A stretch of DNA of 64,000 bases from Nitrospiria bacterium (lineage in GTDB: Bacteria > Nitrospirota > UBA9217). Below are positions 23,901 to 32,158 of this stretch, one piece after another. A program made the translations under genes and the position numbers. The stretch is taken from positions 1 through 64,000 of the forward strand of contig CAKKPG010000044.1 of assembly GCA_919901555.1 (NCBI GenBank). Reading direction: 5' to 3'. The notes beneath the pieces are model-generated. The model searched no databases. It was given only the letters and a program-made list of their open reading frames with translations, and had not been told where the DNA came from. Each line of letters opens with the position of its first letter. Position 1 is the stretch's first letter.

Positions 23901-26802
23901 CGAACTGGAGGCCCACGACAAGCTGGACCGCGCGCAGGTCGTGCGCGTCGATCTCTACGCGGGCGGGGATCAGCGTGTGGCCTGGCCCAAGCCTGTTACG
24001 CGCGTATTCACCGTGACCCCGGACAAGGCAAAATACGATCCCGGCATGACTGCGTCGATCGTTCTGCAGAGCCCGTTCCAGAAGGCCCGGGCCGTTGCCG
24101 TCGTTGAAACGCCTGACGGCAACAAGTATCACTGGATCGACGTAGAAGGAGGCACGGCGGTCTTCAACATTGCGATCCAGAGCAATTACGCGCCGCGTTT
24201 GCCTGTTCATTTCATCCTGATGCGCGGCCGGTTGCCCGGCACCGGACCCGCTCCGGGAAGCGGCATGGATGCGGGCAAGCCGGAAACCATGGCTGCCACG
24301 GCCTGGCTCGACGTCAATCCTCTGGCGCACCAGGCGAAGGTGGAGCTCGAATATCCTCCCGTGGCCCGTCCGGGAGAAAAAATTAGGGTTGCCATCTCGC
24401 TCAAAGATCCTTCCGGCAAACCTCTCTCCGGAGAGGTCACGCTCTGGCTCGTCGACCAGGCCGTTCTGTCCTTGGGCAAGGAACAGCGTCTCGATCCCGT
24501 GCCTGATTTTATCAGGCAGGTCCATTCCTTCATCAAGGTCCACGATTCGCGAAACCTGGCCTTCGGCAGCCTGCCTTTTGCGGAGAACCCCGGCGGCGAC
24601 GAGGGCAAAGAAGAGGAGTCACTGCTCGAAAAGGTCACGGTGCGGAAGAATTTCAAGACCGTGCCGTACTATAATCCTCTCATCACCGTGGGTCCCGACG
24701 GAAAGGCGGTCGTGGAAATCACGCTCTCCGACGATTTGACGAACTTCAAGCTGCGCGCCAAGGCAGCGTCCGGATCCGAGCGTTTCGGCTTCGCCGTGGG
24801 GCACCTATCAGTGAGATTGCCGCTCATCGTGCAGCCGGCCCTGCCGCGGTTCGTGCGGCCCGGCGACGTTTTTACGGCAGCGGCCATCAGCAGGATTGTG
24901 GAAGGAAAGGATGGTCCGGGTGAAGCGGAGTATAAGGCGCAGGGAGCGAAGATCAACGGTCCCGCGAAACAGCAGTTGCAATGGACCGGGAGCAAACCGC
25001 TGCGCATAGAATTTCCCGTGGTAGTGGCTTCCCCTGCCTATACCGCGGAAGGCAAACCATCGGTCCAGAACGTAACGTTCACCGTCGGCGTGCGCAGGAA
25101 TTCGGACAATGCAAAGGACGCCTTCGAGGTCAAGCTGCCGATCCGCGAGGACCGGGGCCGGGTATCGAAACGGACGCTCACGGAACTGAAGCCTGCGGAG
25201 CCGCTCGTCATCGAGGCTCTGAAGGAAACGGCGCGTCCGGGCACGCTCACGCGCTCGGTGCTCGTCTCCGATCAGCCGGGCCTCATAAAGATGGCGGCAG
25301 GTCTCGATTTCTTTATGCATTATCCCTACGGGTGCACTGAGCAGCAGCTCAGCCGAGCCCGCGTGTATATGGCCTTGCGGAAATTCCGGTCGCTGCTGAA
25401 ACAGGAAGGTTCGGACAAGGACATGAAACGGACCGTAAACGAGGTCCTGAGCCTAATCCCGACGGTGATCGATGGGAACGGCCAGGTCGCGTTCTGGCCG
25501 GGGTCCCGGGGGTATGTCAGCCTGACGGCCTGGACCGTGCAGTTCCTGGTGGAAGCAAAAGAGGCAGGCTTCACGATCGATGAAAAGATTCTCACGCAGC
25601 TTACGAGCGCCCTTGAGCGGGCCTTGCGCTCCGACTACAGCCAGTTCATAGACGGAGAGTCCTTTGCCGAGCGGGTATGGGCGCTCCTCTCCCTGACCCG
25701 TGCGGGCAAATACAACTCAGCCTATGCTGCCGAGTTGGCGAGAAAGGCGCAGTACCTGAACCTCGAAAGCATTGCCGCGGTCCTCTATTCCTTCGCCCTT
25801 GCCAAACAGAACTCGTCCACGGCAGAGCAGCTCGAAAAGGCGCTCTGGGACGGCATTGTGGTGCGCCTGTACCAGGGCCGTGAAATGTACGGAGGCTTGC
25901 AGAAAGAAATAACGACGCGGAACAATCTGATCCTCCCGACCGAAACGCGCACCATAGCGCAGATGACCCGGGCTGTTGCGCGCTACGATGCGAAGAACCC
26001 GCGGCTTCCGCTGCTCGTCGATTCCCTCGTAACGCTCGGGCGGGACGACGGATGGGGGACCACGAACGCGAATGCGGAGGCGCTCCTGGCCTTGTCGGAA
26101 ATGCTCAAACCGCCCTATTCAGGCGCCAAAGCGGCCCAAGTCCGTGTCACGCTTGACGGAAAAGAGCAGACGATACGCCTGGGACCGGACCTTCCGCTGG
26201 GCTTTGTTTCAGGAACCGGCCCCGGGGCAGGGGAAGCGCTTCTTCAAAGCAAGGCAGGCCCGAGGCCTGTGGCCGTGCGCGTGGACACGTCCTATGTGCC
26301 TGCAGAAGACGGCAGCAAGGTAACTGCCCAGAGCAGCGGGTTCGTGGTGACCCGGGAACTGCTCCTGATAAAGAAAGATGGGCCTCCCGTAAAAATCCCC
26401 TTGACCGAAGCAGGCACGACGCAGACCTTCGCAGCGGGCGACATCGTGGAAGAACACGTGCAGGTCGTGAATCCCAAGGAACGCCACTACGTGGCCGTGA
26501 CTGTGCCGCTGGCGGCTGGCATGGAGCCGCTCAACCCGAAGCTCCAGACCGCGCCGCCCGAAGCCGCGCCTGCAGGAAAGATGACGCTCAACCCGACCTA
26601 TGAAGCCTATCAGGACGATCAGGCCGCATTCTATTACAGCGTGCTGCCCGCAGGGACCTATGATTTCTATTTCAGGACCAGGGCAACGGTAAGCGGTTCA
26701 TTCATCCAGCCGGCGGCCAAGGCGGAGATGATGTACGACGCAGCGATTTTCGGGATGTCGAATGGGGCGAAGATAGTCATTAGTGGAAAGGCGGGGGAGT
26801 AA
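20989..26802 (+). CDS. Bacterial alpha-2-macroglobulin with thioester, secreted
   Basis: 1937 aa from ATG 20989 (AAGGAG upstream; the track start at 20929 lies in the leader). An N-terminal signal peptide, LSLLILAAPVVAHA, directs export to the periplasm. There is no lipobox cysteine, unlike E. coli YfhM. The thioester motif is C1449-T-E-Q1452 in YPYGCTEQQ. The signature HIFTDRPVYRPEEEVHIKG lies near residue 645. It is clearly divergent from macroglobulin 1, so this is not a recent duplication. It is followed by an S23 gene and pbpC; alpha-2-macroglobulin next to pbpC is a known arrangement (yfhM-pbpC in E. coli). The pair is thought to trap proteases and repair the wall when the outer membrane is breached. 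Confidence 0.95.
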   Translation: MPNGLSGTLLSLLILAAPVVAHAESRQTATNIRPEFASETTVIPEHFLRRWDPVTIFFSRERGRKEGGPEDHPKKYVTVDTDHPGAYRWIDGRTLQFQPSEPWPSLSRFIWTVDKKSTALFTLMEAPVSTEPSDRAEGLEQVKSITLTFAEPLDPKALANMVSLELRPLPGVGSDKSRWLTKNDFTFKEIERRSRTDRASYVLILKEPIRPGIRTIVRMRLALDDKETESFREFSFATAEPFRAVAMGARGRRYPVTPEGSHYTREQAIRGESSDRSIVVDFSSTPDLDADALTVTGRNLVRFTPAVAKLVYRLEGSQLVVTGDFARDTLYKVSLSPVAVRDQRGKNLEMKGASEVYVYFPRSQSYVRIRTGQGIAERLGKQMIPVEGRGEERVDLRIYPIPSLDRSFWPFTGQPLETDDGRRPPGPGEEPEPFTAPDQSPGAAELLRQIFTLGSPPVSALVSLPLKKEGGSASFGLDLTPHLAKLSGKERSGAYLIGLRDVAAGSRRSWMRLQVTDLSLTTIEEPDAVKYIVTSLQSAQPVSKARVRVEGTLYDHGKTTWTTLADGTTDGDGIFRWRAPGRDTSREQRSVRRIVVEKDKDMLVLDPANPPDMYYDNQWSVDRSLWLQWTQESLAGRGPQPQIMSHIFTDRPVYRPEEEVHIKGYLRKRDKGRLQPVKTTGWLIVEGPGDVSWKYPVAMTDLGSFYHDFSEQDLPTGTYSAHLENQDRTESYGRVTFQMEAYRLPLFEVNLHAPDQISLDKEFEVKLAATYYAGGNVGGQPVEWRVTQYPLAWTPKKREGFLYSSDGRFSRTERFQASPRLEKQDTTDENGSASILLNPALELTAQPRTYVVEATVTGADDQTVTASKSVSALPAFVLGMKVPRYIERAKEITPEIIVVGPDDTLLAGKEVTVRLLRREWHSALKASDFSDGVARYVTDVVDEKVSERTVKSAAAPVKVTFPVTRAGVYVVELEAHDKLDRAQVVRVDLYAGGDQRVAWPKPVTRVFTVTPDKAKYDPGMTASIVLQSPFQKARAVAVVETPDGNKYHWIDVEGGTAVFNIAIQSNYAPRLPVHFILMRGRLPGTGPAPGSGMDAGKPETMAATAWLDVNPLAHQAKVELEYPPVARPGEKIRVAISLKDPSGKPLSGEVTLWLVDQAVLSLGKEQRLDPVPDFIRQVHSFIKVHDSRNLAFGSLPFAENPGGDEGKEEESLLEKVTVRKNFKTVPYYNPLITVGPDGKAVVEITLSDDLTNFKLRAKAASGSERFGFAVGHLSVRLPLIVQPALPRFVRPGDVFTAAAISRIVEGKDGPGEAEYKAQGAKINGPAKQQLQWTGSKPLRIEFPVVVASPAYTAEGKPSVQNVTFTVGVRRNSDNAKDAFEVKLPIREDRGRVSKRTLTELKPAEPLVIEALKETARPGTLTRSVLVSDQPGLIKMAAGLDFFMHYPYGCTEQQLSRARVYMALRKFRSLLKQEGSDKDMKRTVNEVLSLIPTVIDGNGQVAFWPGSRGYVSLTAWTVQFLVEAKEAGFTIDEKILTQLTSALERALRSDYSQFIDGESFAERVWALLSLTRAGKYNSAYAAELARKAQYLNLESIAAVLYSFALAKQNSSTAEQLEKALWDGIVVRLYQGREMYGGLQKEITTRNNLILPTETRTIAQMTRAVARYDAKNPRLPLLVDSLVTLGRDDGWGTTNANAEALLALSEMLKPPYSGAKAAQVRVTLDGKEQTIRLGPDLPLGFVSGTGPGAGEALLQSKAGPRPVAVRVDTSYVPAEDGSKVTAQSSGFVVTRELLLIKKDGPPVKIPLTEAGTTQTFAAGDIVEEHVQVVNPKERHYVAVTVPLAAGMEPLNPKLQTAPPEAAPAGKMTLNPTYEAYQDDQAAFYYSVLPAGTYDFYFRTRATVSGSFIQPAAKAEMMYDAAIFGMSNGAKIVISGKAGE

Positions 26803-26834
26803 GAGTAAATTCTCACTTCTGATGGATTACCTGT

Positions 26835-27494
26835 ATGAATAAAGAAATAGAACCTCTTATCCCGAAACACGGCGGATACCGCAAGCTGAAGAGCTTTCAG
26901 CTCGCACAGCTTGTCTATGACGTAACGGTCCGGTTTTGCGGCCTGTACATAGACAAGCGCAGTCGCACGCACGATCAGATGGTGCAGGCGGCGAGGAGCG
27001 GAGTGCAGAATATAGCCGAGGGCAGCCAGGCGTCGGGGACCTCCAAAAAAACGGAACTCAAACTGACCAATGTGGCGAGGGCGAGTCTCGAGGAGTTGCG
27101 TCTCGACTATCAGGACTTCCTGCGCCAGCGGGAATTGCCCGAATTGTCTCCGGATCACCCGGCGCTGGTGCGCTTTAAGGCGAAGCGATGTTCATCGCTC
27201 GAGGACCTGCGCGCCTGGGTGGAGGAAGAAAAAGAAAAGCACTGGGACAAACACGGACGGACACGGACTGCCACGGAGGGGTCAAGAAAAAATCGGTCGT
27301 CCGTGTCGGTTGGTGATGGTCTGTGTCAGTCCGTGTCAGACTCTATGCTGGTCGCCAATGCAGCGCTTTCTCTGCTGAACCTTTGCTGTTATTTGCTTGA
27401 CCGCCAGCTTTCTGCTCAGGCAAAGGCTTTTGAAACCGAAGGCGGTTTCACTGAGCGGTTGTACCGGGTCCGGAGCGCGAAGCGAAAAAACTGA
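26835..27494 (+). CDS. Four-helix-bundle (S23/IVP) family protein with in-frame palindromic insert
   Basis: 219 aa. The motif RTHDQMVQAARSGVQNIAEGSQASGTSKKTE identifies the S23 four-helix bundle family. This family was first noted in 23S rRNA intervening sequences and is now common as free-standing genes of unknown function. The helical parts lie at about 15-130 and 175-210. Between them is a low-complexity linker (HGRTRTATEGSRKNRSSVSV...) encoded by an inverted repeat: ACACGGACTG at 27261-27270 and CAGTCCGTGT at 27327-27336. The linker looks like a palindromic repeat inserted in frame. The gene starts 32 bases after macroglobulin 2 and ends 5 bases before pbpC, so it is co-transcribed. Confidence 0.82.
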   Translation: MNKEIEPLIPKHGGYRKLKSFQLAQLVYDVTVRFCGLYIDKRSRTHDQMVQAARSGVQNIAEGSQASGTSKKTELKLTNVARASLEELRLDYQDFLRQRELPELSPDHPALVRFKAKRCSSLEDLRAWVEEEKEKHWDKHGRTRTATEGSRKNRSSVSVGDGLCQSVSDSMLVANAALSLLNLCCYLLDRQLSAQAKAFETEGGFTERLYRVRSAKRKN

Positions 27495-27499
27495 AAAAA

Positions 27500-29923
27500 A
27501 TGACGAACCCATCACTTCCTTGTCATGCTGTTCGGCGGTGGCGTCTTGGAATGGCGACCTTTGCAGGAATATTTTTTCTTGCCGCGCTGCTCCTGCTCAC
27601 CGGTATTGCCTACCACCGCGCGGAGTTTTTTTCACCGGACCCCACCTATTTCCTGCGCGACCGGCACGGCAGGTTTCTAGGAGAGATCGGCGCGCCGCCT
27701 GAGGGTGAGTACGGCTATTGGGATTTGGAAGCGTTGCCCCCGCGCGTTATGGCGGCAACGCTTGCCGTGGAAGACCGCAGGTTCTGGAGCCATTCCGGCG
27801 TCGATGCCCTTGCAATTGCCAGGGCATTGTACCAGAACGCCATTCACCTGAAACGTTCTTCCGGCGCGTCCACGATTGCCATGCAGATCAGCCGCATGCA
27901 AAACCCAGGCTCCCGAAGCTATCTCCGGAAGGCCACGGAAGCATTGACAGCGCTCTTCATCACGGCGCGGTACGGCCGCGAGGAAATCCTGAAACACTAT
28001 CTGCGCATCGTCCCTTACGGGAACCGGATTCACGGCATAGCCTATGCCGCGCGCCGCTATTTTGACAAACCGGTCGACGATCTGAGCTGGGCAGAGACCG
28101 CCTTTCTGACCGCGATCCCCCAGGCCCCGAAACGCATGAATCCCTTTACCGGGGAGGGCAAGAAGCGCGCGGCCATCCGGGGAAAACGCGTTCTGGACCT
28201 TCTGTACCGAGACCAGGCGATGAGCCGCGAGGAGTACGAACTGTCATGTCTTCAGATCCAGGACCTTGCTGTCCCGCGGCCGGGCATCAGGCCCGAACAG
28301 GCCATGCATGCCTTGCTGCGCATGGAGCGAATGCTGAAGGGCAAATCAGCGCAGCTTCTGCCGAGGGCTGGCCGCCTTATCGCGACCACGCTCGATCTGG
28401 ATTTGCAAAATGAGATGAGCCACCTCGTGTACCGGACCGTACGGGCATGGGACGCCTCGGGAGCAAGAAACGCGGCAGTCATCATTGTGGACCGAGAAAG
28501 CAACGAGATCCTATCCTGGATCGGGTCCACTGATTATTTCGACGACTCCCATTCCGGAGCGATCGATTACGCGGATGTCCCGCGATCGCCTGGCAGCGCG
28601 CTAAAGCCATTCTTCTACGCCCTCGCCCTGGAATCGCGCGACATAACGCCGTCAACCGTTTTGAACGACCTGCAGAGGGGTCCGGGTGGAATCGTGAACG
28701 CCGATGCTCTGTTCATGGGACCCGTGCTGCCCCGGGTCGCTCTTGCCAATTCCCGCAATGTTCCTGCTGCGGCGCTCCTCGAACAAGTCGGCATTGAAAA
28801 GGGCTATGATTTTTTGCGTACCCTCGGCCTGCACGACGGAGGAGAACCTGCAAGCCGGTACGGCGTGGGCATGTCGATCGGCAACCTCCCGGTGACGCTC
28901 CATAAACTTGTCCGGGCTTATTCCGCGTTCTCCCGGGAAGGCCGCCTTGGCGATCTGGTCTGGTTCGAGGGACAGACGAAAACGGCGCCACGACGCGTTT
29001 TGTCCGCAGATACGAGCAGGCAGATCGCGCTGTTTCTGTCCGATCCGCTGGCGCGCATGCCCGGATTCTCGCGCATGGGCGCGCTCGAATTTCCCTTTCC
29101 CGTGGCAGTCAAAACCGGCACGTCGTCGCGTTTTCGTGATGCATGGGCCGTGGCGTTCTCGGTTCGCTATCTCGTTGGAGTATGGGTGGGAGACCCGGAT
29201 TTTCAGCCCATGAACCACCTGACCGGTTCGAGCTCCGCGGCGGAACTGGTAAAAAGAATATTGATCACCCTTCACGCCGATCAGAGGGCCGGACTGAACG
29301 ACCTGTCCTTTCCTCCTCCCCGGGGCTTCAAGGCAGCCCGCATCTGCGCACTGACCGGCGATCTGGCAACGGACGCCTGCGACCGCGTGCTCCTGGAATG
29401 GTTCAGGCCCACGGAATATCCGGTCGATCACTGCCGGGCCCATGTCCGTATGGCCGTGGACGGCCGGACCGATGGCCCGGCAACGTCCGTAACACCCCGC
29501 GAGTTCATAACCGTGAGGACCTTCGTCGATCTGCCGCCGCAGTACGCCGAGTGGGCCGCAGCAGCCGGACTCAACGCTCCGCCCAAAAGAGCGGATGAAA
29601 ACGCGCGATTCGCATCGGGATCAGAGGAAGCGCTGCTGACACTGCGCGAGAAAGAGATTCGTGTCAGCATCATTTCCCCGGAAAATGGCCTGCGCCTGAT
29701 TCGCGACCCTGAAACGCCCGAAGGCCAGGCCACGCTGGCCTTACGGGCCGTTGTCAATCCCGTCGTTCCGCAACTGGTATGGTATGTGGACGGCAAGCCT
29801 TTTCAGGTTGCGGACTATCCCTACACGGCGCGCCTTACGCTCACTCCCGGAGAACACACGATACAGGCAGCACTATCTGACGCGCCTTTTTCTTCAAGAC
29901 GGGTCACGATTTTCGTCCAGTGA
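27500..29923 (+). CDS. pbpC: Penicillin-binding protein 1C (bifunctional)
   Basis: 807 aa, one N-terminal membrane anchor (about 20-40). The glycosyltransferase domain (GT51) shows EDRRFWSHSG with catalytic E91, then STIAMQISRM. The transpeptidase domain has SPGSALKPF with nucleophile S366, an SRN triad and KTGTS at 538. The C-terminal region fits the beta-rich PBP1C extension (BiPBP_C). The enzyme polymerises and cross-links peptidoglycan in the periplasm. Its gene follows the second macroglobulin and S23 genes with near-zero spacing, the arrangement known from yfhM-pbpC. No weak residue was seen in the active sites. A 200-base gap without a clear gene follows. Confidence 0.93.
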   Translation: MTNPSLPCHAVRRWRLGMATFAGIFFLAALLLLTGIAYHRAEFFSPDPTYFLRDRHGRFLGEIGAPPEGEYGYWDLEALPPRVMAATLAVEDRRFWSHSGVDALAIARALYQNAIHLKRSSGASTIAMQISRMQNPGSRSYLRKATEALTALFITARYGREEILKHYLRIVPYGNRIHGIAYAARRYFDKPVDDLSWAETAFLTAIPQAPKRMNPFTGEGKKRAAIRGKRVLDLLYRDQAMSREEYELSCLQIQDLAVPRPGIRPEQAMHALLRMERMLKGKSAQLLPRAGRLIATTLDLDLQNEMSHLVYRTVRAWDASGARNAAVIIVDRESNEILSWIGSTDYFDDSHSGAIDYADVPRSPGSALKPFFYALALESRDITPSTVLNDLQRGPGGIVNADALFMGPVLPRVALANSRNVPAAALLEQVGIEKGYDFLRTLGLHDGGEPASRYGVGMSIGNLPVTLHKLVRAYSAFSREGRLGDLVWFEGQTKTAPRRVLSADTSRQIALFLSDPLARMPGFSRMGALEFPFPVAVKTGTSSRFRDAWAVAFSVRYLVGVWVGDPDFQPMNHLTGSSSAAELVKRILITLHADQRAGLNDLSFPPPRGFKAARICALTGDLATDACDRVLLEWFRPTEYPVDHCRAHVRMAVDGRTDGPATSVTPREFITVRTFVDLPPQYAEWAAAAGLNAPPKRADENARFASGSEEALLTLREKEIRVSIISPENGLRLIRDPETPEGQATLALRAVVNPVVPQLVWYVDGKPFQVADYPYTARLTLTPGEHTIQAALSDAPFSSRRVTIFVQ

Positions 29924-30123
29924 GTGACGGACTTATCGGTCTGAATTTTATTCGTGTTCTGTGACATTGAGCGAATAATTGTCGTAGATTGGTTGCTGTC
30001 TTTAGGTCGGATGAGATCATAAAGGCCGAGGTCACGGTGGAGCGCGTCAGGGCGCGGGGGAGATGGGATAAAGGAAACCAGGGATGGCAACACAATAAAC
30101 CTATGGGTGCTTGAGAGGGCGCG

Positions 30124-31350
30124 ATGACTGACGAGAAGTTGACGACTTCGGGTGAACAAAAAATAAAGCATCCGTGGCTCGCTGTTTTATTATCAAAAAT
30201 ATTTCCCGGCGTTGGGCAGATCTACGGTGGTGCGAAAGCTCGAGGTATATTTTTCATTGCCTTTACCATCGTATTGTTTCTGATCAGTGCGCTTGCTGTC
30301 GTCGGTTTTCTGTTCACAGAGGACGCCGCAACCTCGCGGAGATTATCTGTCATTGCGCTCGCAACGTTTCCCGTCATGCTTGTCCTGAGTATTTACGTTC
30401 TCTTTGATGCGTACAAGATCGCGAAACGCTATAATGCCGAGCATGTTCAAACGGTTGCCGATACCGGACAACGCAAACCCTGGCTTGCCGCATTTCTCTC
30501 TTCCTTATTCCCCGGCATAGGACAATTTTATAACAGGCAGGTGCTTAAGGGGATTGCTTTTATCGCCGTGACTGTAGCTGCTTTTATACTTCAAGCAGTC
30601 TTCGCCCCTCTTTTCATCTTCGTTTTGCTGGTGTATTTGATTGGCATTAAAGATGCCTTTGATTCAGCAGAAGCATTGAATGGCTCCGGCGACCGCTTTT
30701 TCCGCCAGGAAAGAGCCATTGTGCTGCTTATTGTGGTCATATTCAGTCTGCAGGCGATTCCGTTCGCTGAAATCATTAAAGATCATGTCATCAAGGCCTT
30801 TAAAATGCCGTCCGGCTCCATGTATCCTACCTTGAAAATCGGCGACCATTTTCTGATCGGCAAGACGAAATCGTTCCGGGTTTCATTGAAGAGGGGGGAT
30901 GTTGTTGTGTTCCCCTATCCAGTGAACCCCGAAAAGAATTTCGTTAAACGGGTGATAGGACTGGGGGGCGACAAAGTCCAGATCATCAACGGAGAGCTGT
31001 ATATCAATGAACAACTGGTCCAGTTGAAGAAACAGGGCGTACAGGAGGAGGATGACCATCTTTGGTTGAATACTATCGGGCCTCCGACCGTATATGAAGA
31101 ACGAATCGGAGATGCAACATACCGCGTCCAGTACTTGCGAGACAAGTCAACGACCAACGGAGGACCTTGGCTGGTACCGCAGGATGCGGTGTTTGTTATG
31201 GGAGACAACCGTGATAACAGCCAGGACAGCCGTGTATGGGGCCCGGTGCCTCGAAACAGCATTGAGGGGAAAGCTCTGAAAATATACTGGTCATGGGACC
31301 ATGCGGACGCCAGGGTGCGCTGGGAGAGAATTGGTGAGACACTACATTAA
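30124..31350 (+). CDS. lepB: Signal peptidase I fused to two N-terminal TM2-like membrane modules
   Basis: 408 aa. The C-terminal half is a type I signal peptidase (family S26): PSGSMYPTLKIGD with catalytic S232, NFVKRVIGLGGD with general-base K275, and GDNRDNSQDSRVWGPVP. The N-terminal 200 residues hold two similar modules. Each starts with a PGxGQxY turn (LSKIFPGVGQIYGG at about 24 and LSSLFPGIGQFYNR at about 123) and continues with hydrophobic helices, as in TM2/DUF5683-type proteins. Usual LepB proteins have only one or two membrane anchors. The enzyme would cleave exported proteins at the inner membrane. It lies inside the macroglobulin/PBP1C run and may serve the very large secreted proteins there, but that link is inference. 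Confidence 0.9.
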   Translation: MTDEKLTTSGEQKIKHPWLAVLLSKIFPGVGQIYGGAKARGIFFIAFTIVLFLISALAVVGFLFTEDAATSRRLSVIALATFPVMLVLSIYVLFDAYKIAKRYNAEHVQTVADTGQRKPWLAAFLSSLFPGIGQFYNRQVLKGIAFIAVTVAAFILQAVFAPLFIFVLLVYLIGIKDAFDSAEALNGSGDRFFRQERAIVLLIVVIFSLQAIPFAEIIKDHVIKAFKMPSGSMYPTLKIGDHFLIGKTKSFRVSLKRGDVVVFPYPVNPEKNFVKRVIGLGGDKVQIINGELYINEQLVQLKKQGVQEEDDHLWLNTIGPPTVYEERIGDATYRVQYLRDKSTTNGGPWLVPQDAVFVMGDNRDNSQDSRVWGPVPRNSIEGKALKIYWSWDHADARVRWERIGETLH

Positions 31351-31385
31351 GTAAGAGCAGGCTGAAATGGACGCGGGACGCTGAT

Positions 31386-32033
31386 GTGGAGAAGAAAATA
31401 TATAACGAAATGAGCACATGGTACCTGTTGCCGGGCATGGGGGCGAATCCGGCAATGTATAATTCGCTTCGCCGGGAAGTTGGTTTCGAAATCAACTATA
31501 TCGACTGGCCTGACTATCGCGGCGAAAGGACCTACGCCGAGGTGGCGAGGCGCGTTATCGATGCCTGCGGCATAGAAGACGGCGATATCGCGGGCGGTTC
31601 GTCGCTTGGGGGTATGATAGCCCTTGAAATCGCCAGGCAGCGGAAGCTGTCCGCAGTCGTGCTCCTCGGCAGCGCGACGAGTCCCGGCGAAGTACAGGGG
31701 CTTCTCTCATTGCTGTCTCCGCTTGCGGGATTGACGCCTCTGTCGCTCATACAAATCCTGGCAGGCAAGCATGAGAACATCGTTCCCCGGATGTTCGCCG
31801 AGGCTGATCCGGAATTCGTAAAGTCCATGTGCGTATATCTTCGCTCCTGGCCGGGGAACCGCAATCCCGGCGCGCCGCTTTACCGCATCCACGGCAAAAA
31901 AGACCACGTGATCCCGTGCCCGACAGAAGGCTGCGAGATCGTGCCTGAGGCAGGACACTTGCTGGCCATCACCCATTCCAGGGTATGCGGTGCTTTTTTA
32001 AACAGTGTGAAAATGCGTGATCACCGCGCATGA
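31386..32033 (+). CDS. Alpha/beta hydrolase
   Basis: 215 aa, cytoplasmic. The nucleophile elbow is GGSSLGGM (Ser near residue 79). The acid is probably the Asp in HGKKDHVIP and the His that in EAGHLLAI, giving a complete triad. An oxyanion-type segment LLPGMGANP lies near the N-terminus. The size fits a minimal esterase/thioesterase-like hydrolase without a large lid. Substrate unknown. The start is either GTG 31386 (used here) or ATG 31410 (MSTWYLLPGMG); neither has a strong ribosome binding site. The gap to lepB is 35 bases, so co-transcription is likely. Confidence 0.8.
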   Translation: MEKKIYNEMSTWYLLPGMGANPAMYNSLRREVGFEINYIDWPDYRGERTYAEVARRVIDACGIEDGDIAGGSSLGGMIALEIARQRKLSAVVLLGSATSPGEVQGLLSLLSPLAGLTPLSLIQILAGKHENIVPRMFAEADPEFVKSMCVYLRSWPGNRNPGAPLYRIHGKKDHVIPCPTEGCEIVPEAGHLLAITHSRVCGAFLNSVKMRDHRA

Positions 32034-32158
32034 TTCCATAGCAATGAAGGTCGTGTCACCGTATGAGCAAGATTGTTGAGGAGTTGCATAAAGAGTTTGT
32101 ATTGACTGCCGGACGGTGAATTATAAAAGGCTGTAGAGTGTGGATTGCGGATTGCGGA

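Noticed and set aside
29924-30123. Possible tRNA or small RNA in the 200-base gap before lepB
   Set aside because: No cloverleaf, CCA end or terminator hairpin could be found by eye; nothing supportable is there.
32063-32119. 18-codon ORF MSKIVEELHKEFVLTAGR between the hydrolase and the second pbpC
   Set aside because: Too short, no homology recognised, no supporting context; at most a decayed gene start.
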